Assembly: GCA_023253495.1 (NCBI GenBank)
Contig: JALRGF010000042.1
Span: forward strand, 1-8,080
Reading direction: 5' to 3'
Length of the DNA stretch: 8,080 nt
Source of the DNA: Verrucomicrobiales bacterium
Lineage (GTDB): Bacteria > Verrucomicrobiota > Verrucomicrobiia > Verrucomicrobiales > V1-33
Notes under the pieces: model-generated
Told to the model about the DNA's origin: nothing
What the model saw: the letters and a program-made list of their open reading frames with translations, nothing else
Databases searched by the model: none
Part shown: positions 1 through 7,135 of the stretch, one piece after another
Position numbering within the stretch: the first letter of the stretch is position 1
Layout: each line of letters opens with the position of its first letter
Translations under genes and position numbers: made by a program

Positions 1-56
1 CAGTGGTACACAGGATGCGCCACCGATTCCGGGGCATGAAGTCGCGGGAGAGCCAT
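1..56 (-). CDS. REP-associated (Y1) transposase, 5' end only
   Basis: Read on the minus strand from an ATG at 56-54, the frame stays open to the window edge and gives MALPRLHAPESVAHPVYH, followed by Cys or Trp from an incomplete TG codon. This matches my memory of how Y1 (HUH, IS200-like) transposases of the REP-associated subgroup begin: a short basic start, then an 'AP(E/A)...P..YH(C/V)' stretch that forms the first beta strand of the Y1 fold. Such enzymes nick and rejoin single-stranded REP hairpins. The active-site HUH and Tyr residues lie outside the window, so catalytic competence cannot be judged. Context supports the call, because repeats of the expected kind lie just upstream of the start. 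There is no convincing ribosome binding site. A second ATG at 37-35 in another frame gives nothing recognisable. Only 18 full codons are visible, so the call rests on a short match. Confidence 0.6.
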   Translation of the reverse strand, partial: MALPRLHAPESVAHPVYH

Positions 57-145
57 ACTCTGTAAATGTTCAAATAAGCAGTTTTCGCAAGTCCAAAAAT
101 CGGACCGGCTCCCAAACGTCCTGCAAAACGCCCTTCTTTCACGGC

Positions 146-202
146 GGGACAGGCACGCTGTGGGCTTATAAGCGCATGGGGGACAGGTACGCTGTGGGCT
201 TA
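146..202 (+). repeat. Two near-identical 23-bp direct repeats (REP-like)
   Basis: Bases 146-168 and 180-202 are the same 23-base unit with one difference (C or T in GGGACAGGYAC), followed by GCTGTGGGCTTA. The units start 34 bases apart and point the same way. The end of the first unit forms a perfect 10-bp palindrome GCTTATAAGC at 164-173, which the second unit lacks because its flank differs. The GGGACAGGTAC core resembles repeats I associate with RAYT transposases (memory, not a search). The units lie about 90 bases upstream of the transposase start, as expected for a REP cluster beside its transposase. Confidence 0.7.
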
Positions 203-224
203 GAATATGGTACAGGGGTATGGA

Positions 225-252
225 GGGACAGGTACACCGTGAGCGCACGGTG
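225..252 (+). repeat. Third GGGACAGG repeat with a 7-bp hairpin
   Basis: Bases 225-247 align with the 23-base unit at 180-202 at 18 of 23 positions, including the whole GGGACAGGTAC core. The second half of this copy runs into a perfect hairpin: CACCGTG (235-241), loop AGCG (242-245), CACGGTG (246-252). A conserved tetranucleotide-like head next to a stem-loop is the general form of REP substrates recognised by Y1 transposases. No U-run follows, so it does not look like an intrinsic terminator. Confidence 0.6.
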
Positions 253-334
253 GCGGGTTGGACATTTGTGCAATTGAACATTTTTACAGTTGTACAGTCA
301 CGTTGCGAGCAACTTGGGGCCCCACTTTTATGGT

Positions 335-349
335 GGGACAGGTACACTT
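335..349 (+). repeat. Fourth GGGACAGGTACACTT repeat copy
   Basis: The core is repeated a fourth time in the same orientation, sharing the first 12 bases with the copy at 225. It is preceded by a short inverted repeat CCCAC (320-324) and GTGGG (333-337), which partly overlaps the core, and by a GGGGCCCC palindrome. It is followed within a few bases by the AATCGG tandem tract. It may be the outer boundary of the repeat cluster. Confidence 0.55.
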
Positions 350-352
350 CCT

Positions 353-388
353 CGAAATCGAATCGGGAATCGGAATCGGAAATCGGGG
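353..388 (+). repeat. Degenerate AATCGG tandem tract
   Basis: Five successive units of the form (A)AATCG(G)(G) are visible at 355-360, 361-367, 368-373, 374-379 and 380-388. The unit length varies between 6 and 9 bases, so this is an imperfect microsatellite-like tract. It starts four bases after the last REP-like core. The short irregular unit suggests replication slippage. No function is evident. Confidence 0.7.
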
Positions 389-592
389 CTCCTGGCCGCA
401 CTCCCGGTGCCTTTGGCGCTGCGTGCGCCCGGTGCCTCGCACGGGCCTGACAGGCAGCGGAGCGGGACGTGGAGCCGGAAGCGCCGCTACAGGGTGACCG
501 GAGCCTTTCTGCGGCCCGCATCTTCATGTGATCACGGGAGGCTTGGCAACGGACCGGACTGCGGTCAGGATAAATGCAGTCTTTTCCGCTGC

Positions 593-3586
593 ATGAGCCG
601 CCTTGCCTTGGTAATCCTTTGTCTTTTTCCGGCTGCCGGCGGCGCCGGGGCGGCGCCGGCCTTTGACCGGGAGGCACGACAACGGGAATGGCCGTGGATC
701 TGGGAGACGCCGAAGCCGCAGAAAGTTCCGGAAGTCGCCGACGGGGGCAGCACCAGTGCGGTCGACCGGTTTCTGCTGGCGCGGCTGGAGGCGGCCGGGG
801 TGTCGCCGGCGCCGCCGGCTGACGACCTGACCTGGCTGCGGCGGGTGTCGTTTGCGCTCACCGGGCTGCCACCCGGGCGGAAACAGATGCACGAGTTTCT
901 GGCCGCGGCACCGGAGGGGCGCCGGGAGCGGACGGTTGACGCCCTGCTGGCGTCGCCTCATTTTGGCGAGCGGTGGGCGCGACACTGGATGGATCTGGTG
1001 CGTTATGCCGAGACGCGTGGGCACGAGGATGATTTTCCGATCGCCAATGCCTGGAGGTATCGCGATTACGTGATCCGCGCGTTCAATGCGGATGTATCGT
1101 ACGACCGCCTGGTGGCCGAGCATGTGGCTGGTGATCTGCTGCCGCAGCGGCTGGACCCCGTGACCGGGGCGAACGAATCGGTCGTGGCGACCGGCTGGGC
1201 CTTTCTCGGCGAGGAAAACCACAGCCCGGTCGACATCCGGCTTGACGAATGCGAGCGGATTGACAATAAAATCGACGTCCTCACCAAGACGTTTCTCGGC
1301 TTGACGGTGGCGTGTGCGCGCTGCCACGACCACAAGTTCGACGCCCTTTCGCAGCGTGATTATCATGCCCTGGCCGGGGTCTTTCTCGGCTCGCCGTTCC
1401 GTCAGGTCCGTTTTGAAACGATGGAATCGCATGCGCGGGCGGCGGAGGCACTGGAGTCGCTGCGCGCCCGGCATGCCGGTGCGATCGCCAAGGCCTTTGC
1501 TGAGGCAGCCCGGCCCGGTGCGGCTGGCATCGCCCGGGATCTGGAGGGCGTCCGGCGGCGTCTGGAAGGCGGACACCGGACGCCGGACGCGGGTCCGGCG
1601 CGCGTTGATGCCTGGACCGACCACCTCCGGCAGGCGCTCGCCGATCCGGACCATACCTTGCACCGGCTGGCGGCCGCGTTGGTTCCGGGGGGAAGCGTCA
1701 CGGTACTGGCACGGGGCACATCGGATTCCTCCGTGGCCTCAGCGGTGGGACCGCCTGCCGACGGAAGCTTCCAGCCGCCAGCCGGAAGCCGGGTGATCGC
1801 TGATTTCACCGCTCCCGGGCTCAGCCCGTGGAAAGTGGACGGCCCGACCTTCGGTCCGCGACCGCGGCGGGCGGGCGAACTTGTTTTCGGCACAGCCGAC
1901 CGGCCGATCGGACGCGTGTTACCAGCAGGAGCGGCGGTACGCGAAGCGTTCTGGAACCGTCTGGCGCTCAGCCCGGGCACGGAAATGGATGCGGGATCGC
2001 TGGGTGCGGCGGCCCGCTCCGGCAAGACCGTGATGACCCCGAAATTCACCCTGACCTCGGGCCGCGTGCATTATCTGCTGCGCGGGCGTGCCACGGTGTA
2101 TGCCGCGGTGGCCACGCACCTCATGATCACCGGGCCTCTGCATGGCGGGCTGGTGACGACGTTTGACACCGGTGGACGCACCGCCTGGGTCACCCATGAC
2201 CTCAGCGCCTACGTGGGCCAACGCGCCCACCTTGAACTGGCCCCGGTGGACGATTCACTGCTGGAAATACTGGCCATCGTCGAGGCAGCGGAACCGCCTG
2301 CGTGGCGGCCCGAACGGCCGTGGCAGCCGGAGCTGTCCGTCGCTGATGGCACCGCGCTGGCCACCATTTTCCAAGCCGAGGTGATGGCGGCGCTGGACGC
2401 TCTGGCGGACGGCCGGTCGGCGATGCCGACGCGGCTGGCGGCGCTGGCGGACTGGCTGGTGCAGCACCCGGAGCTGACCGACACGCCGATGGCGCCGGTG
2501 GTGGCGGCGGCGGCGGATTTCTTCCGGAGCCGCGAGGCCATGGCGGCCGGATTGCGCTGGGACTCGGCCACGGCCGTTTCGATGGCGGACGGGACCGGGG
2601 TTGACGACCCGGTGCTGGCCCGAGGGAAACCGGGAAGCCCTGGAGAGCCGGTGCCGCGCGGCCTGCCGGAAGCCTTTGGCCAGCCGCGGATCACCACGGG
2701 CGACTCGAGCGGCCGCGCCGAACTGGCCCGCCAGATGGCCGATCCGGCCAACCCGCTGGTCGCCCGCGTCCTCGTCAACCGCGTCTGGCATCATCTTTTC
2801 GGTCGCGGCCTGGTGGCCAGCGTGGACAACTTCGGCGTGCTGGGCGACCGTCCGACTCATCCTGAACTGCTTGACCACCTGTCGTGGCAATTCGTGCACG
2901 AAGACCGCTGGTCCCTCAAACGTCTCGTGCGCCGGCTCGTACTCACCGAGGCCTATGCGCGCGACAGCCGGCCCGCCGACCCGCGCGCTGAAGAACGCGA
3001 CCCGGCCAACGAACTCCTCCATCGCATGCCGGTCCGCAGGCTTGAGGCCGAGGCCATCCGCGACTCGCTGCTGGCCGTTTCGGGCCGGCTCGACCCCACC
3101 GTCGGCGGCCCCCCTGTCCCGGTTCACCTGACCGAATTCATCGTCGGCCGCGGCAGCCCGCAAACCAGCGGACCGCTCGACGGCGCCGGCCGGCGCAGCC
3201 TGTACCTTGCCACCCGCCGGAACTTCCTTCCCCCCTTCATGCTGGTCTTTGATTTTCCGACACCCTTCAGCACCATCGGCCGCCGCAACGTCACCAATGT
3301 GCCCGCCCAGGCGCTGGCCCTGATGAATGACCCGATGGTCCGCGACCAGGCTGAAGTCTGGGCCCGACGCATGGAAAAGGAACTGCCCTCAGACAAGGAC
3401 GGCATCCGCATCGCCTGGCTCTTCGAATCCGCCTTCGGACGCCCGCCGACGTCCGCTGAAACCGCTGCCACCGCCGAAACGCTCGATGAATTGCGGGCGC
3501 TGCACGCCGGTGCCGGCGAATCCCCGGTCTGGGCCGAGCTTTGCCACGCACTTTTCAGCACCAACGATTTCACCCACATCAAGTGA
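593..3586 (+). CDS. Exported DUF1549-DUF1553 protein (PSCyt2/PSD1 type)
   Basis: A 997-residue protein. An N-terminal signal peptide (about residues 1-22, hydrophobic core LALVILCLF, Ala-rich end) points to export. Residues about 57-265 match DUF1549 (PSCyt2), with a single cytochrome-c-like CxxCH motif at C241-A-R-C244-H245 followed by DHKFDA, a family hallmark. Residues about 400-565 look like a beta-rich sandwich with a 'WVTHDLSAYVGQ' stretch typical of carbohydrate-binding-like folds (inference). Residues about 700-985 match DUF1553 (PSD1), with FDFPTP at 886-891 and NVTNVPAQAL from 899. The N-terminal PSCyt1 cytochrome domain found in many relatives is absent. I chose the ATG at 593 because it opens the signal peptide; the same frame is open upstream to 290 but only through repeats. 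No clear ribosome binding site is present. It ends in a 4-base overlap with the DUF1501 gene, so the two products are probably made together. The biochemical role of this family is not established. Codon preference changes sharply near 2700. Confidence 0.93.
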   Translation: MSRLALVILCLFPAAGGAGAAPAFDREARQREWPWIWETPKPQKVPEVADGGSTSAVDRFLLARLEAAGVSPAPPADDLTWLRRVSFALTGLPPGRKQMHEFLAAAPEGRRERTVDALLASPHFGERWARHWMDLVRYAETRGHEDDFPIANAWRYRDYVIRAFNADVSYDRLVAEHVAGDLLPQRLDPVTGANESVVATGWAFLGEENHSPVDIRLDECERIDNKIDVLTKTFLGLTVACARCHDHKFDALSQRDYHALAGVFLGSPFRQVRFETMESHARAAEALESLRARHAGAIAKAFAEAARPGAAGIARDLEGVRRRLEGGHRTPDAGPARVDAWTDHLRQALADPDHTLHRLAAALVPGGSVTVLARGTSDSSVASAVGPPADGSFQPPAGSRVIADFTAPGLSPWKVDGPTFGPRPRRAGELVFGTADRPIGRVLPAGAAVREAFWNRLALSPGTEMDAGSLGAAARSGKTVMTPKFTLTSGRVHYLLRGRATVYAAVATHLMITGPLHGGLVTTFDTGGRTAWVTHDLSAYVGQRAHLELAPVDDSLLEILAIVEAAEPPAWRPERPWQPELSVADGTALATIFQAEVMAALDALADGRSAMPTRLAALADWLVQHPELTDTPMAPVVAAAADFFRSREAMAAGLRWDSATAVSMADGTGVDDPVLARGKPGSPGEPVPRGLPEAFGQPRITTGDSSGRAELARQMADPANPLVARVLVNRVWHHLFGRGLVASVDNFGVLGDRPTHPELLDHLSWQFVHEDRWSLKRLVRRLVLTEAYARDSRPADPRAEERDPANELLHRMPVRRLEAEAIRDSLLAVSGRLDPTVGGPPVPVHLTEFIVGRGSPQTSGPLDGAGRRSLYLATRRNFLPPFMLVFDFPTPFSTIGRRNVTNVPAQALALMNDPMVRDQAEVWARRMEKELPSDKDGIRIAWLFESAFGRPPTSAETAATAETLDELRALHAGAGESPVWAELCHALFSTNDFTHIK

Positions 3587-5016
3587 CCGACGACTTCCGC
3601 TTCTCCCGCCCCCGGCTCCCGCAGCCCGGCATTTCCCGGCGCGCGCTGCTGAGCCGGGCTGCCAACGGCTTCGGTGCCATGGCCGCCAGCGCCCTGCTCG
3701 GCCGCCCCGCCGCCGGTGCCACGCCGACGCTCTCACACTTCACCCCGCGGGCGCGCAGCGTGATTTTCCTCTTCATGGAGGGCGCGGTGTCGCAGGTGGA
3801 TTCCTTCGATTACAAACCGCGTCTCGAAAAACACCATGGGGAGGACCCGCGCCGGGCGATCGGGCGACTCGAAAAAACGCAATTTGCCAACGTCGGCACC
3901 GTCATGCGATCACCGTGGGCGTTCCGCCAGCGCGGCCAGAGCGGCCTGTGGATCAGCGATCTCTTTCCCCATATCGCTGAACGCGCCGACGACCTCTGCG
4001 TCATCAACTCGATGACCTCCGCCTTCCCCGAACACACCAGCGCCAACTACTTTCTCCACAGCGGCCTCGGCCTGCAGGGGAGACCGAGCCTCGGGGCGTG
4101 GGTGTCGTACGGACTCGGCAGCGTGAACGACAACCTGCCCGGCTTCCTCGTCCTCAACGGTGGACAGATCCCATCCGGCGGCCTCGACTGTTTCGGCAGC
4201 GGATTCCTGCCCGCCACCCACCAAGGGTCGCTGCTCAACGCCCACGGCACCCCGCTCGCCAATATCGTGCCCGCCGAAACCGAACCGGCACGCCAACACG
4301 CCAAACGCCGGCTCGCTGAACGCCTCAACCGGTTGAGCCTGGAAGCCGCCGGCCCGCACGACTCGCTCGAAAGCGCCATCGCCAATGCCGAAATGGCCGC
4401 ACGCATGCAGTTGACCGTGCCCGATCTGCTCGACCTCGACGGCGAAACACCCGCCACCCGCCGGCTCTACGGCCTCGAAGCCGCCGATCCGCACACCCGC
4501 ACCTACGGCCGCCAATGCCTCATCGCCCGGCGCCTTGTCGAACGCGGGGTGCGCTTCATCGAACTGACCATCCCGATGGTCGATGGCTACCAGCGCTGGG
4601 ACGCCCACGGCAATCTCGCCAAAAACCACGGTGACAACGCGCGCGCCGTCGACCAGCCGATTGCCGGCCTGCTCGCCGATCTCAAGCAGCGTGGCCTGCT
4701 GGATTCCACCCTCGTCGTCTTCGCCGGAGAATTCGGCCGCACCCCGTTTTCCCAGGGGTCGGACGGCCGCGACCACAATGAGTTCGGCTTCAGCGTCTGG
4801 CTGGCCGGCGGCGGGGTTCGGCCGGGAATGAGCTACGGAGCCACCGACGACTGGGGGTACCGCGCCATCGACCGGCCGCTGGAAATGCATGACCTGCACG
4901 CGACCATCCTGCACCTGCTCGGTCTCGATCACGAACAACTGACCTACCGCTTCGGCGGGCGCGACATCCGCCTCACCGACGTCAGCGGGCATGTGATCGG
5001 CGGGCTGCTCGCCTGA
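3583..5016 (+). CDS. Exported DUF1501 protein (alkaline phosphatase/sulfatase-like fold)
   Basis: A 477-residue protein of the DUF1501 family, which belongs to the alkaline phosphatase/sulfatase superfamily; substrates are unknown. The leader has S18-R19-R20-A-L-L followed by a hydrophobic Ala/Gly stretch, the usual twin-arginine-like start of this family, so Tat export is likely. Family signatures are 'FMEGAVSQVDSFDYKP' early, 'GEFGRTPFSQGSDGRDHNEFGF' late (G395-R-D397-H398-N, probable metal site) and the ending 'FGGRDIRLTDV'. I chose GTG at 3583 because it overlaps the upstream TGA as GTGA, a standard translational-coupling arrangement, and sits just before the Tat motif. A TTG at 3541 would add 14 residues inside the upstream gene and looks unlikely. 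No Shine-Dalgarno sequence is seen, which fits coupling. Pairing with a DUF1549-DUF1553 gene is the normal neighbourhood in this phylum. Confidence 0.93.
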   Translation: MTDDFRFSRPRLPQPGISRRALLSRAANGFGAMAASALLGRPAAGATPTLSHFTPRARSVIFLFMEGAVSQVDSFDYKPRLEKHHGEDPRRAIGRLEKTQFANVGTVMRSPWAFRQRGQSGLWISDLFPHIAERADDLCVINSMTSAFPEHTSANYFLHSGLGLQGRPSLGAWVSYGLGSVNDNLPGFLVLNGGQIPSGGLDCFGSGFLPATHQGSLLNAHGTPLANIVPAETEPARQHAKRRLAERLNRLSLEAAGPHDSLESAIANAEMAARMQLTVPDLLDLDGETPATRRLYGLEAADPHTRTYGRQCLIARRLVERGVRFIELTIPMVDGYQRWDAHGNLAKNHGDNARAVDQPIAGLLADLKQRGLLDSTLVVFAGEFGRTPFSQGSDGRDHNEFGFSVWLAGGGVRPGMSYGATDDWGYRAIDRPLEMHDLHATILHLLGLDHEQLTYRFGGRDIRLTDVSGHVIGGLLA

Positions 5017-5032
5017 GCGTTTTGGCTCACTC

Positions 5033-5055
5033 GGGGCACGCTCGCCGCTTGCCCC
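5033..5055 (+). other. Stem-loop in the DUF1501/SMP-30 gap
   Basis: GGGGCA (5033-5038) and TGCCCC (5050-5055) can pair around an 11-base loop, 16 bases after the DUF1501 stop. No T-run follows, so it is a weak candidate for partial termination or transcript-end protection. A smaller GCCC/GGGC hairpin follows at 5058-5068. In such GC-rich DNA both could be chance. Confidence 0.25.
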
Positions 5056-5084
5056 CGGCCCGACGGGCGGTCATGATATCCGGC

Positions 5085-6068
5085 ATGAAACTGATTATTC
5101 GTGGTGTCGCGACTGCCCTGGCCGTGACCGGCGCGCTGGCGGCGCCGACCAGTCTGGCGGCGGCCGAGGTGGTGAGCGAGGACCGGGAGGCGATGGCCCG
5201 GCTGGTCGATCCCGCGGCCACCGTTGAGAAGCTTGCCGACGGCATGAAGTTCATTGAGGGCCCGGTGTGGACCGGGACCGGGGCTGACGGCAGGCTCATT
5301 TTTTCCGACATTCCGGCCAACGAGCTGAAGGCGTGGTCTCCCTCCGGCGGCCTGACCGTCTTCCGCACGCCGTCGAACCACACCAATGGCAACACCCTGG
5401 ACCGCGAAGGCCGGCTGGTCAGCGCGGAACACAGCGCCCGCCGGATCAGCCGGACCGCGACCGACGGCACCGTGACCACCGTCGTCGAGCGCATCGACGG
5501 CAAGCGCTTCAACTCGCCCAATGATGTGGTCGTCAAAAGCGACGGCACTCTCTGGTTCACCGATCCGCCGTACGGACTGCCCAAAGACCAGAAGCGGGAA
5601 CTCGACGGCAACCATGTCTTCCGGCATGACCCGGCGAGCGGCAAAACGACCGTGGTGTCGAGCCGCCATGACATGCCCAACGGCCTGGCGTTTTCGCCTG
5701 ACGAGTCGCGGTTGTATGTCGCCGATTCCGGACGTCCGCGGAATATTCTTGTCTACGACGTCCGGGCCGACGGCACCCTTTCCGAAGGGCGGGTCTTCGC
5801 GGAGATCGACAAGGGCGGACCGGACGGCATCCGGGTTGACGCGGAGGGCAATGTCTGGTCGAGCGCGGGTGACGGCGTGCAGGTTTTTGCGCCCTCGGGC
5901 GCCCGGCTCGGGCGCATCCTCTGCCCGGAAAGCCCGGCCAACCTCGCCTTCGGCGGACCGGACGGGAAATGGCTGTTCATGACGTCGCGCACCGGGCTCT
6001 ATCGCGTGCCGGTGAAAATCGGGGCCACCGGACGCCCCGGCGCCGCCCCGGCGGCTGACGGAAAGTGA
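5085..6068 (+). CDS. Secreted SMP-30/gluconolactonase-like beta-propeller
   Basis: A 327-residue protein of the SMP-30/gluconolaconase/LRE-like family, six-bladed propellers that often hydrolyse sugar lactones using one divalent metal. Likely metal ligands are all present: E58 in FIEGPVW, N146 in NSPND, N199 in MPNGLAF and D247 in PDGIRVD. A signal peptide (MKLIIRG, then an Ala-rich core, cleavage near residue 26) indicates export. The ATG at 5085 gives the cleanest leader; an in-frame ATG at 5073 adds only MISG and is possible. No good ribosome binding site precedes either. It lies 68 bases after the DUF1501 gene on the same strand, so cotranscription is plausible, which would fit sugar-lactone chemistry outside the cytoplasm. 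The substrate cannot be told from sequence. It converges on mutY with 32 bases between stops. Confidence 0.9.
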   Translation: MKLIIRGVATALAVTGALAAPTSLAAAEVVSEDREAMARLVDPAATVEKLADGMKFIEGPVWTGTGADGRLIFSDIPANELKAWSPSGGLTVFRTPSNHTNGNTLDREGRLVSAEHSARRISRTATDGTVTTVVERIDGKRFNSPNDVVVKSDGTLWFTDPPYGLPKDQKRELDGNHVFRHDPASGKTTVVSSRHDMPNGLAFSPDESRLYVADSGRPRNILVYDVRADGTLSEGRVFAEIDKGGPDGIRVDAEGNVWSSAGDGVQVFAPSGARLGRILCPESPANLAFGGPDGKWLFMTSRTGLYRVPVKIGATGRPGAAPAADGK

Positions 6069-6079
6069 GGCTCCGTGTG

Positions 6080-6098
6080 GCCGGCGGGGGTGCCCGGC
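6080..6098. terminator. Possible bidirectional stem-loop between convergent genes
   Basis: GCCGG (6080-6084) pairs with CCGGC (6094-6098) across a 9-base loop, within the 32-base gap between two facing stop codons. The position suits a shared terminator, but the stem is only 5 bp and no T-run follows on either strand. Confidence 0.25.
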
Positions 6099-6100
6099 AT

Positions 6101-7135
6101 TCAGGCGGGGTCATTCGGACGGTTATCATCATGCGCGGCCAGCACGGCATTCAGGGCGCGGCGGAAAGGACTGGGCATCGGCAGCGTTTCCAGGTCGGTT
6201 TCCGGGATCCATGATTCGTCGGCGCGCGGGACCGGGCGGCCGGCGGCGGCGAACAAGCGCAGGGTGACGCGGTGGTGGGTGATGGTGTAGCGCCCGTGCC
6301 ACAGCAGCGGGCCGCATTTGCGACCGTGCACGGCCGGCAGTTTCCACAACCCGCGGCGGCGACGCCCCAGTTCCTGCTGCATGAGGAGGCGGCCGCCATG
6401 GCGCGCGACGAGCACGTCCTCCTCCACCCGCACCACTTCCCGCCGGGGTTTTTTCCGGGGCAGGGCGGCCGGCTCGGTCGCCTGGCACCACGCGCGCACC
6501 GGGCACAGCAGGCACGACGGCGGTCCCGGCACGCAGATCCGCTGGCCGAGCTCCATCAGGGCGGCGTTGTAACTGCGGACCTCCCGCTCCGGCAGCAAGG
6601 CCTCCGCCCACTGCCAGAGCTGCCGCTGTCCGGCCGGGCTGTCGATTTCGCCCTGATGGTCCATCAGCCGCGCCAGCACCCGGGCGACGTTGCCGTCGAC
6701 CAGCGGCGCCGGCACATCGAAGGCGAAGGAGAGCACGGCTCCGGCGGTGTAGCGGCCGACCCCCGGGAGCCCGAGCAATTCCGGCAGGGTGGCCGGAAAG
6801 ACCCCCTGGAACCGTTCGACCACGGCGCGGGCCGCCTGCTGCAGGTGGCGGGCGCGGTTGTAGTATCCGAGGCCCTCCCAGTGCGCGAGAACCCGGGATT
6901 CCGGGGCTGCCGCCAGCGTCGCCACATCCGGAAATGCCTCCATCCACCGGACGTAATGCCCGCGCTCCAGAACCATGGCCAGCGTCGTCTGCTGCAGCAT
7001 CATCTCCGAGACCAGCACCGCATAGGCATCGGTGGTCCGCCGCCACGGGTAGTCCCGCGCCTCGACACGAAACCATCCGACCAGCGCCCGCTGAAATCCG
7101 GCCGGCTGCTCAAGGACATTGCGGGTCTGGGTCAT
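6101..7135 (-). CDS. mutY: A/G-specific adenine DNA glycosylase MutY
   Basis: A 344-residue protein, close to the usual length (about 350). It removes adenine mispaired with 8-oxoguanine in base excision repair. The helix-hairpin-helix core shows 'YPWRRTTDAYAVLVSEMMLQQT' with the catalytic Glu at E44, 'GLGYYNRAR' at 88-96, the hairpin LPGVGRYTA at 123-131 and the catalytic Asp D147 in VDGNVARVLARL. A complete 4Fe-4S ligand set follows with the classic spacing Cx6Cx2Cx5C (C201, C208, C211, C217). The C-terminal MutT-like domain that recognises 8-oxoguanine is present from about residue 230, including GLWKLP where GLWEFP is more usual, and a THHRVTLRLF strand. The ATG at 7135 gives a normal N-terminus; no clear ribosome binding site precedes it. 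It looks intact and functional. It is transcribed away from the glycosyltransferase-like gene and is probably monocistronic. Confidence 0.97.
   Translation of the reverse strand: MTQTRNVLEQPAGFQRALVGWFRVEARDYPWRRTTDAYAVLVSEMMLQQTTLAMVLERGHYVRWMEAFPDVATLAAAPESRVLAHWEGLGYYNRARHLQQAARAVVERFQGVFPATLPELLGLPGVGRYTAGAVLSFAFDVPAPLVDGNVARVLARLMDHQGEIDSPAGQRQLWQWAEALLPEREVRSYNAALMELGQRICVPGPPSCLLCPVRAWCQATEPAALPRKKPRREVVRVEEDVLVARHGGRLLMQQELGRRRRGLWKLPAVHGRKCGPLLWHGRYTITHHRVTLRLFAAAGRPVPRADESWIPETDLETLPMPSPFRRALNAVLAAHDDNRPNDPA

Larger units (their letters stand above)
57..592. other. Non-coding, repeat-bearing region between RAYT and the DUF1549 gene
   Basis: This 536-base stretch separates two divergent genes. 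Bases 57-145 are relatively AT-rich and would contain the transposase promoter, but no clear -35/-10 pair stands out. Bases 146-388 hold the repeat cluster listed separately. Bases 389-592 are GC-rich and lead into the DUF1549 gene. They contain an 8-bp palindrome GTGATCAC (528-535) and a short inverted repeat GACCG/CGGTC (552-556 and 562-566, 5-base loop) just upstream of the start codon. A TTGGCA-like hexamer at 543-548 and an AT-rich GATAAA at 569-574 are about 20 bases apart, too far for a confident sigma-70 promoter. Frame 2 is open from the window start to a stop near 277, but it runs through the repeats and looks like chance. Confidence 0.7.

Noticed and set aside
2..277. Open plus-strand frame from the window edge to a stop near 277
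   Set aside because: Its translation runs through the GGGACAGG repeats and is repetitive there, it matches no family I know, and the minus strand at 1-56 has a better candidate.
528..535. GTGATCAC palindrome as a CRP-type operator
   Set aside because: CRP half-sites need a 6-base spacer, which is missing, and an 8-bp palindrome is weak evidence alone.
290..592. N-terminal extension of the DUF1549 frame
   Set aside because: The added 101 residues translate the AATCGG tract and non-coding leader, and a clear signal peptide begins at the ATG at 593.
640..658. 7-bp hairpin CGGCGCC/GGCGCCG in the signal-peptide region
   Set aside because: It encodes an Ala/Gly-rich leader in GC-rich DNA, where such stems arise readily.
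574..666. Small ORF of 30 codons overlapping the DUF1549 gene start, with AGGA three bases before its ATG
   Set aside because: The spacing is too short for a good ribosome binding site, the peptide has no recognisable features, and chance is sufficient; a role in translational coupling cannot be excluded.
524..1663. 379-residue minus-strand frame
   Set aside because: Antisense shadow of the DUF1549 gene; low-complexity Arg/Pro-rich translation with no domain.
3910..4992. 360-residue minus-strand frame
   Set aside because: Antisense shadow of the DUF1501 gene produced by its C-ending and GAA codons; the plus frame has clear family motifs.
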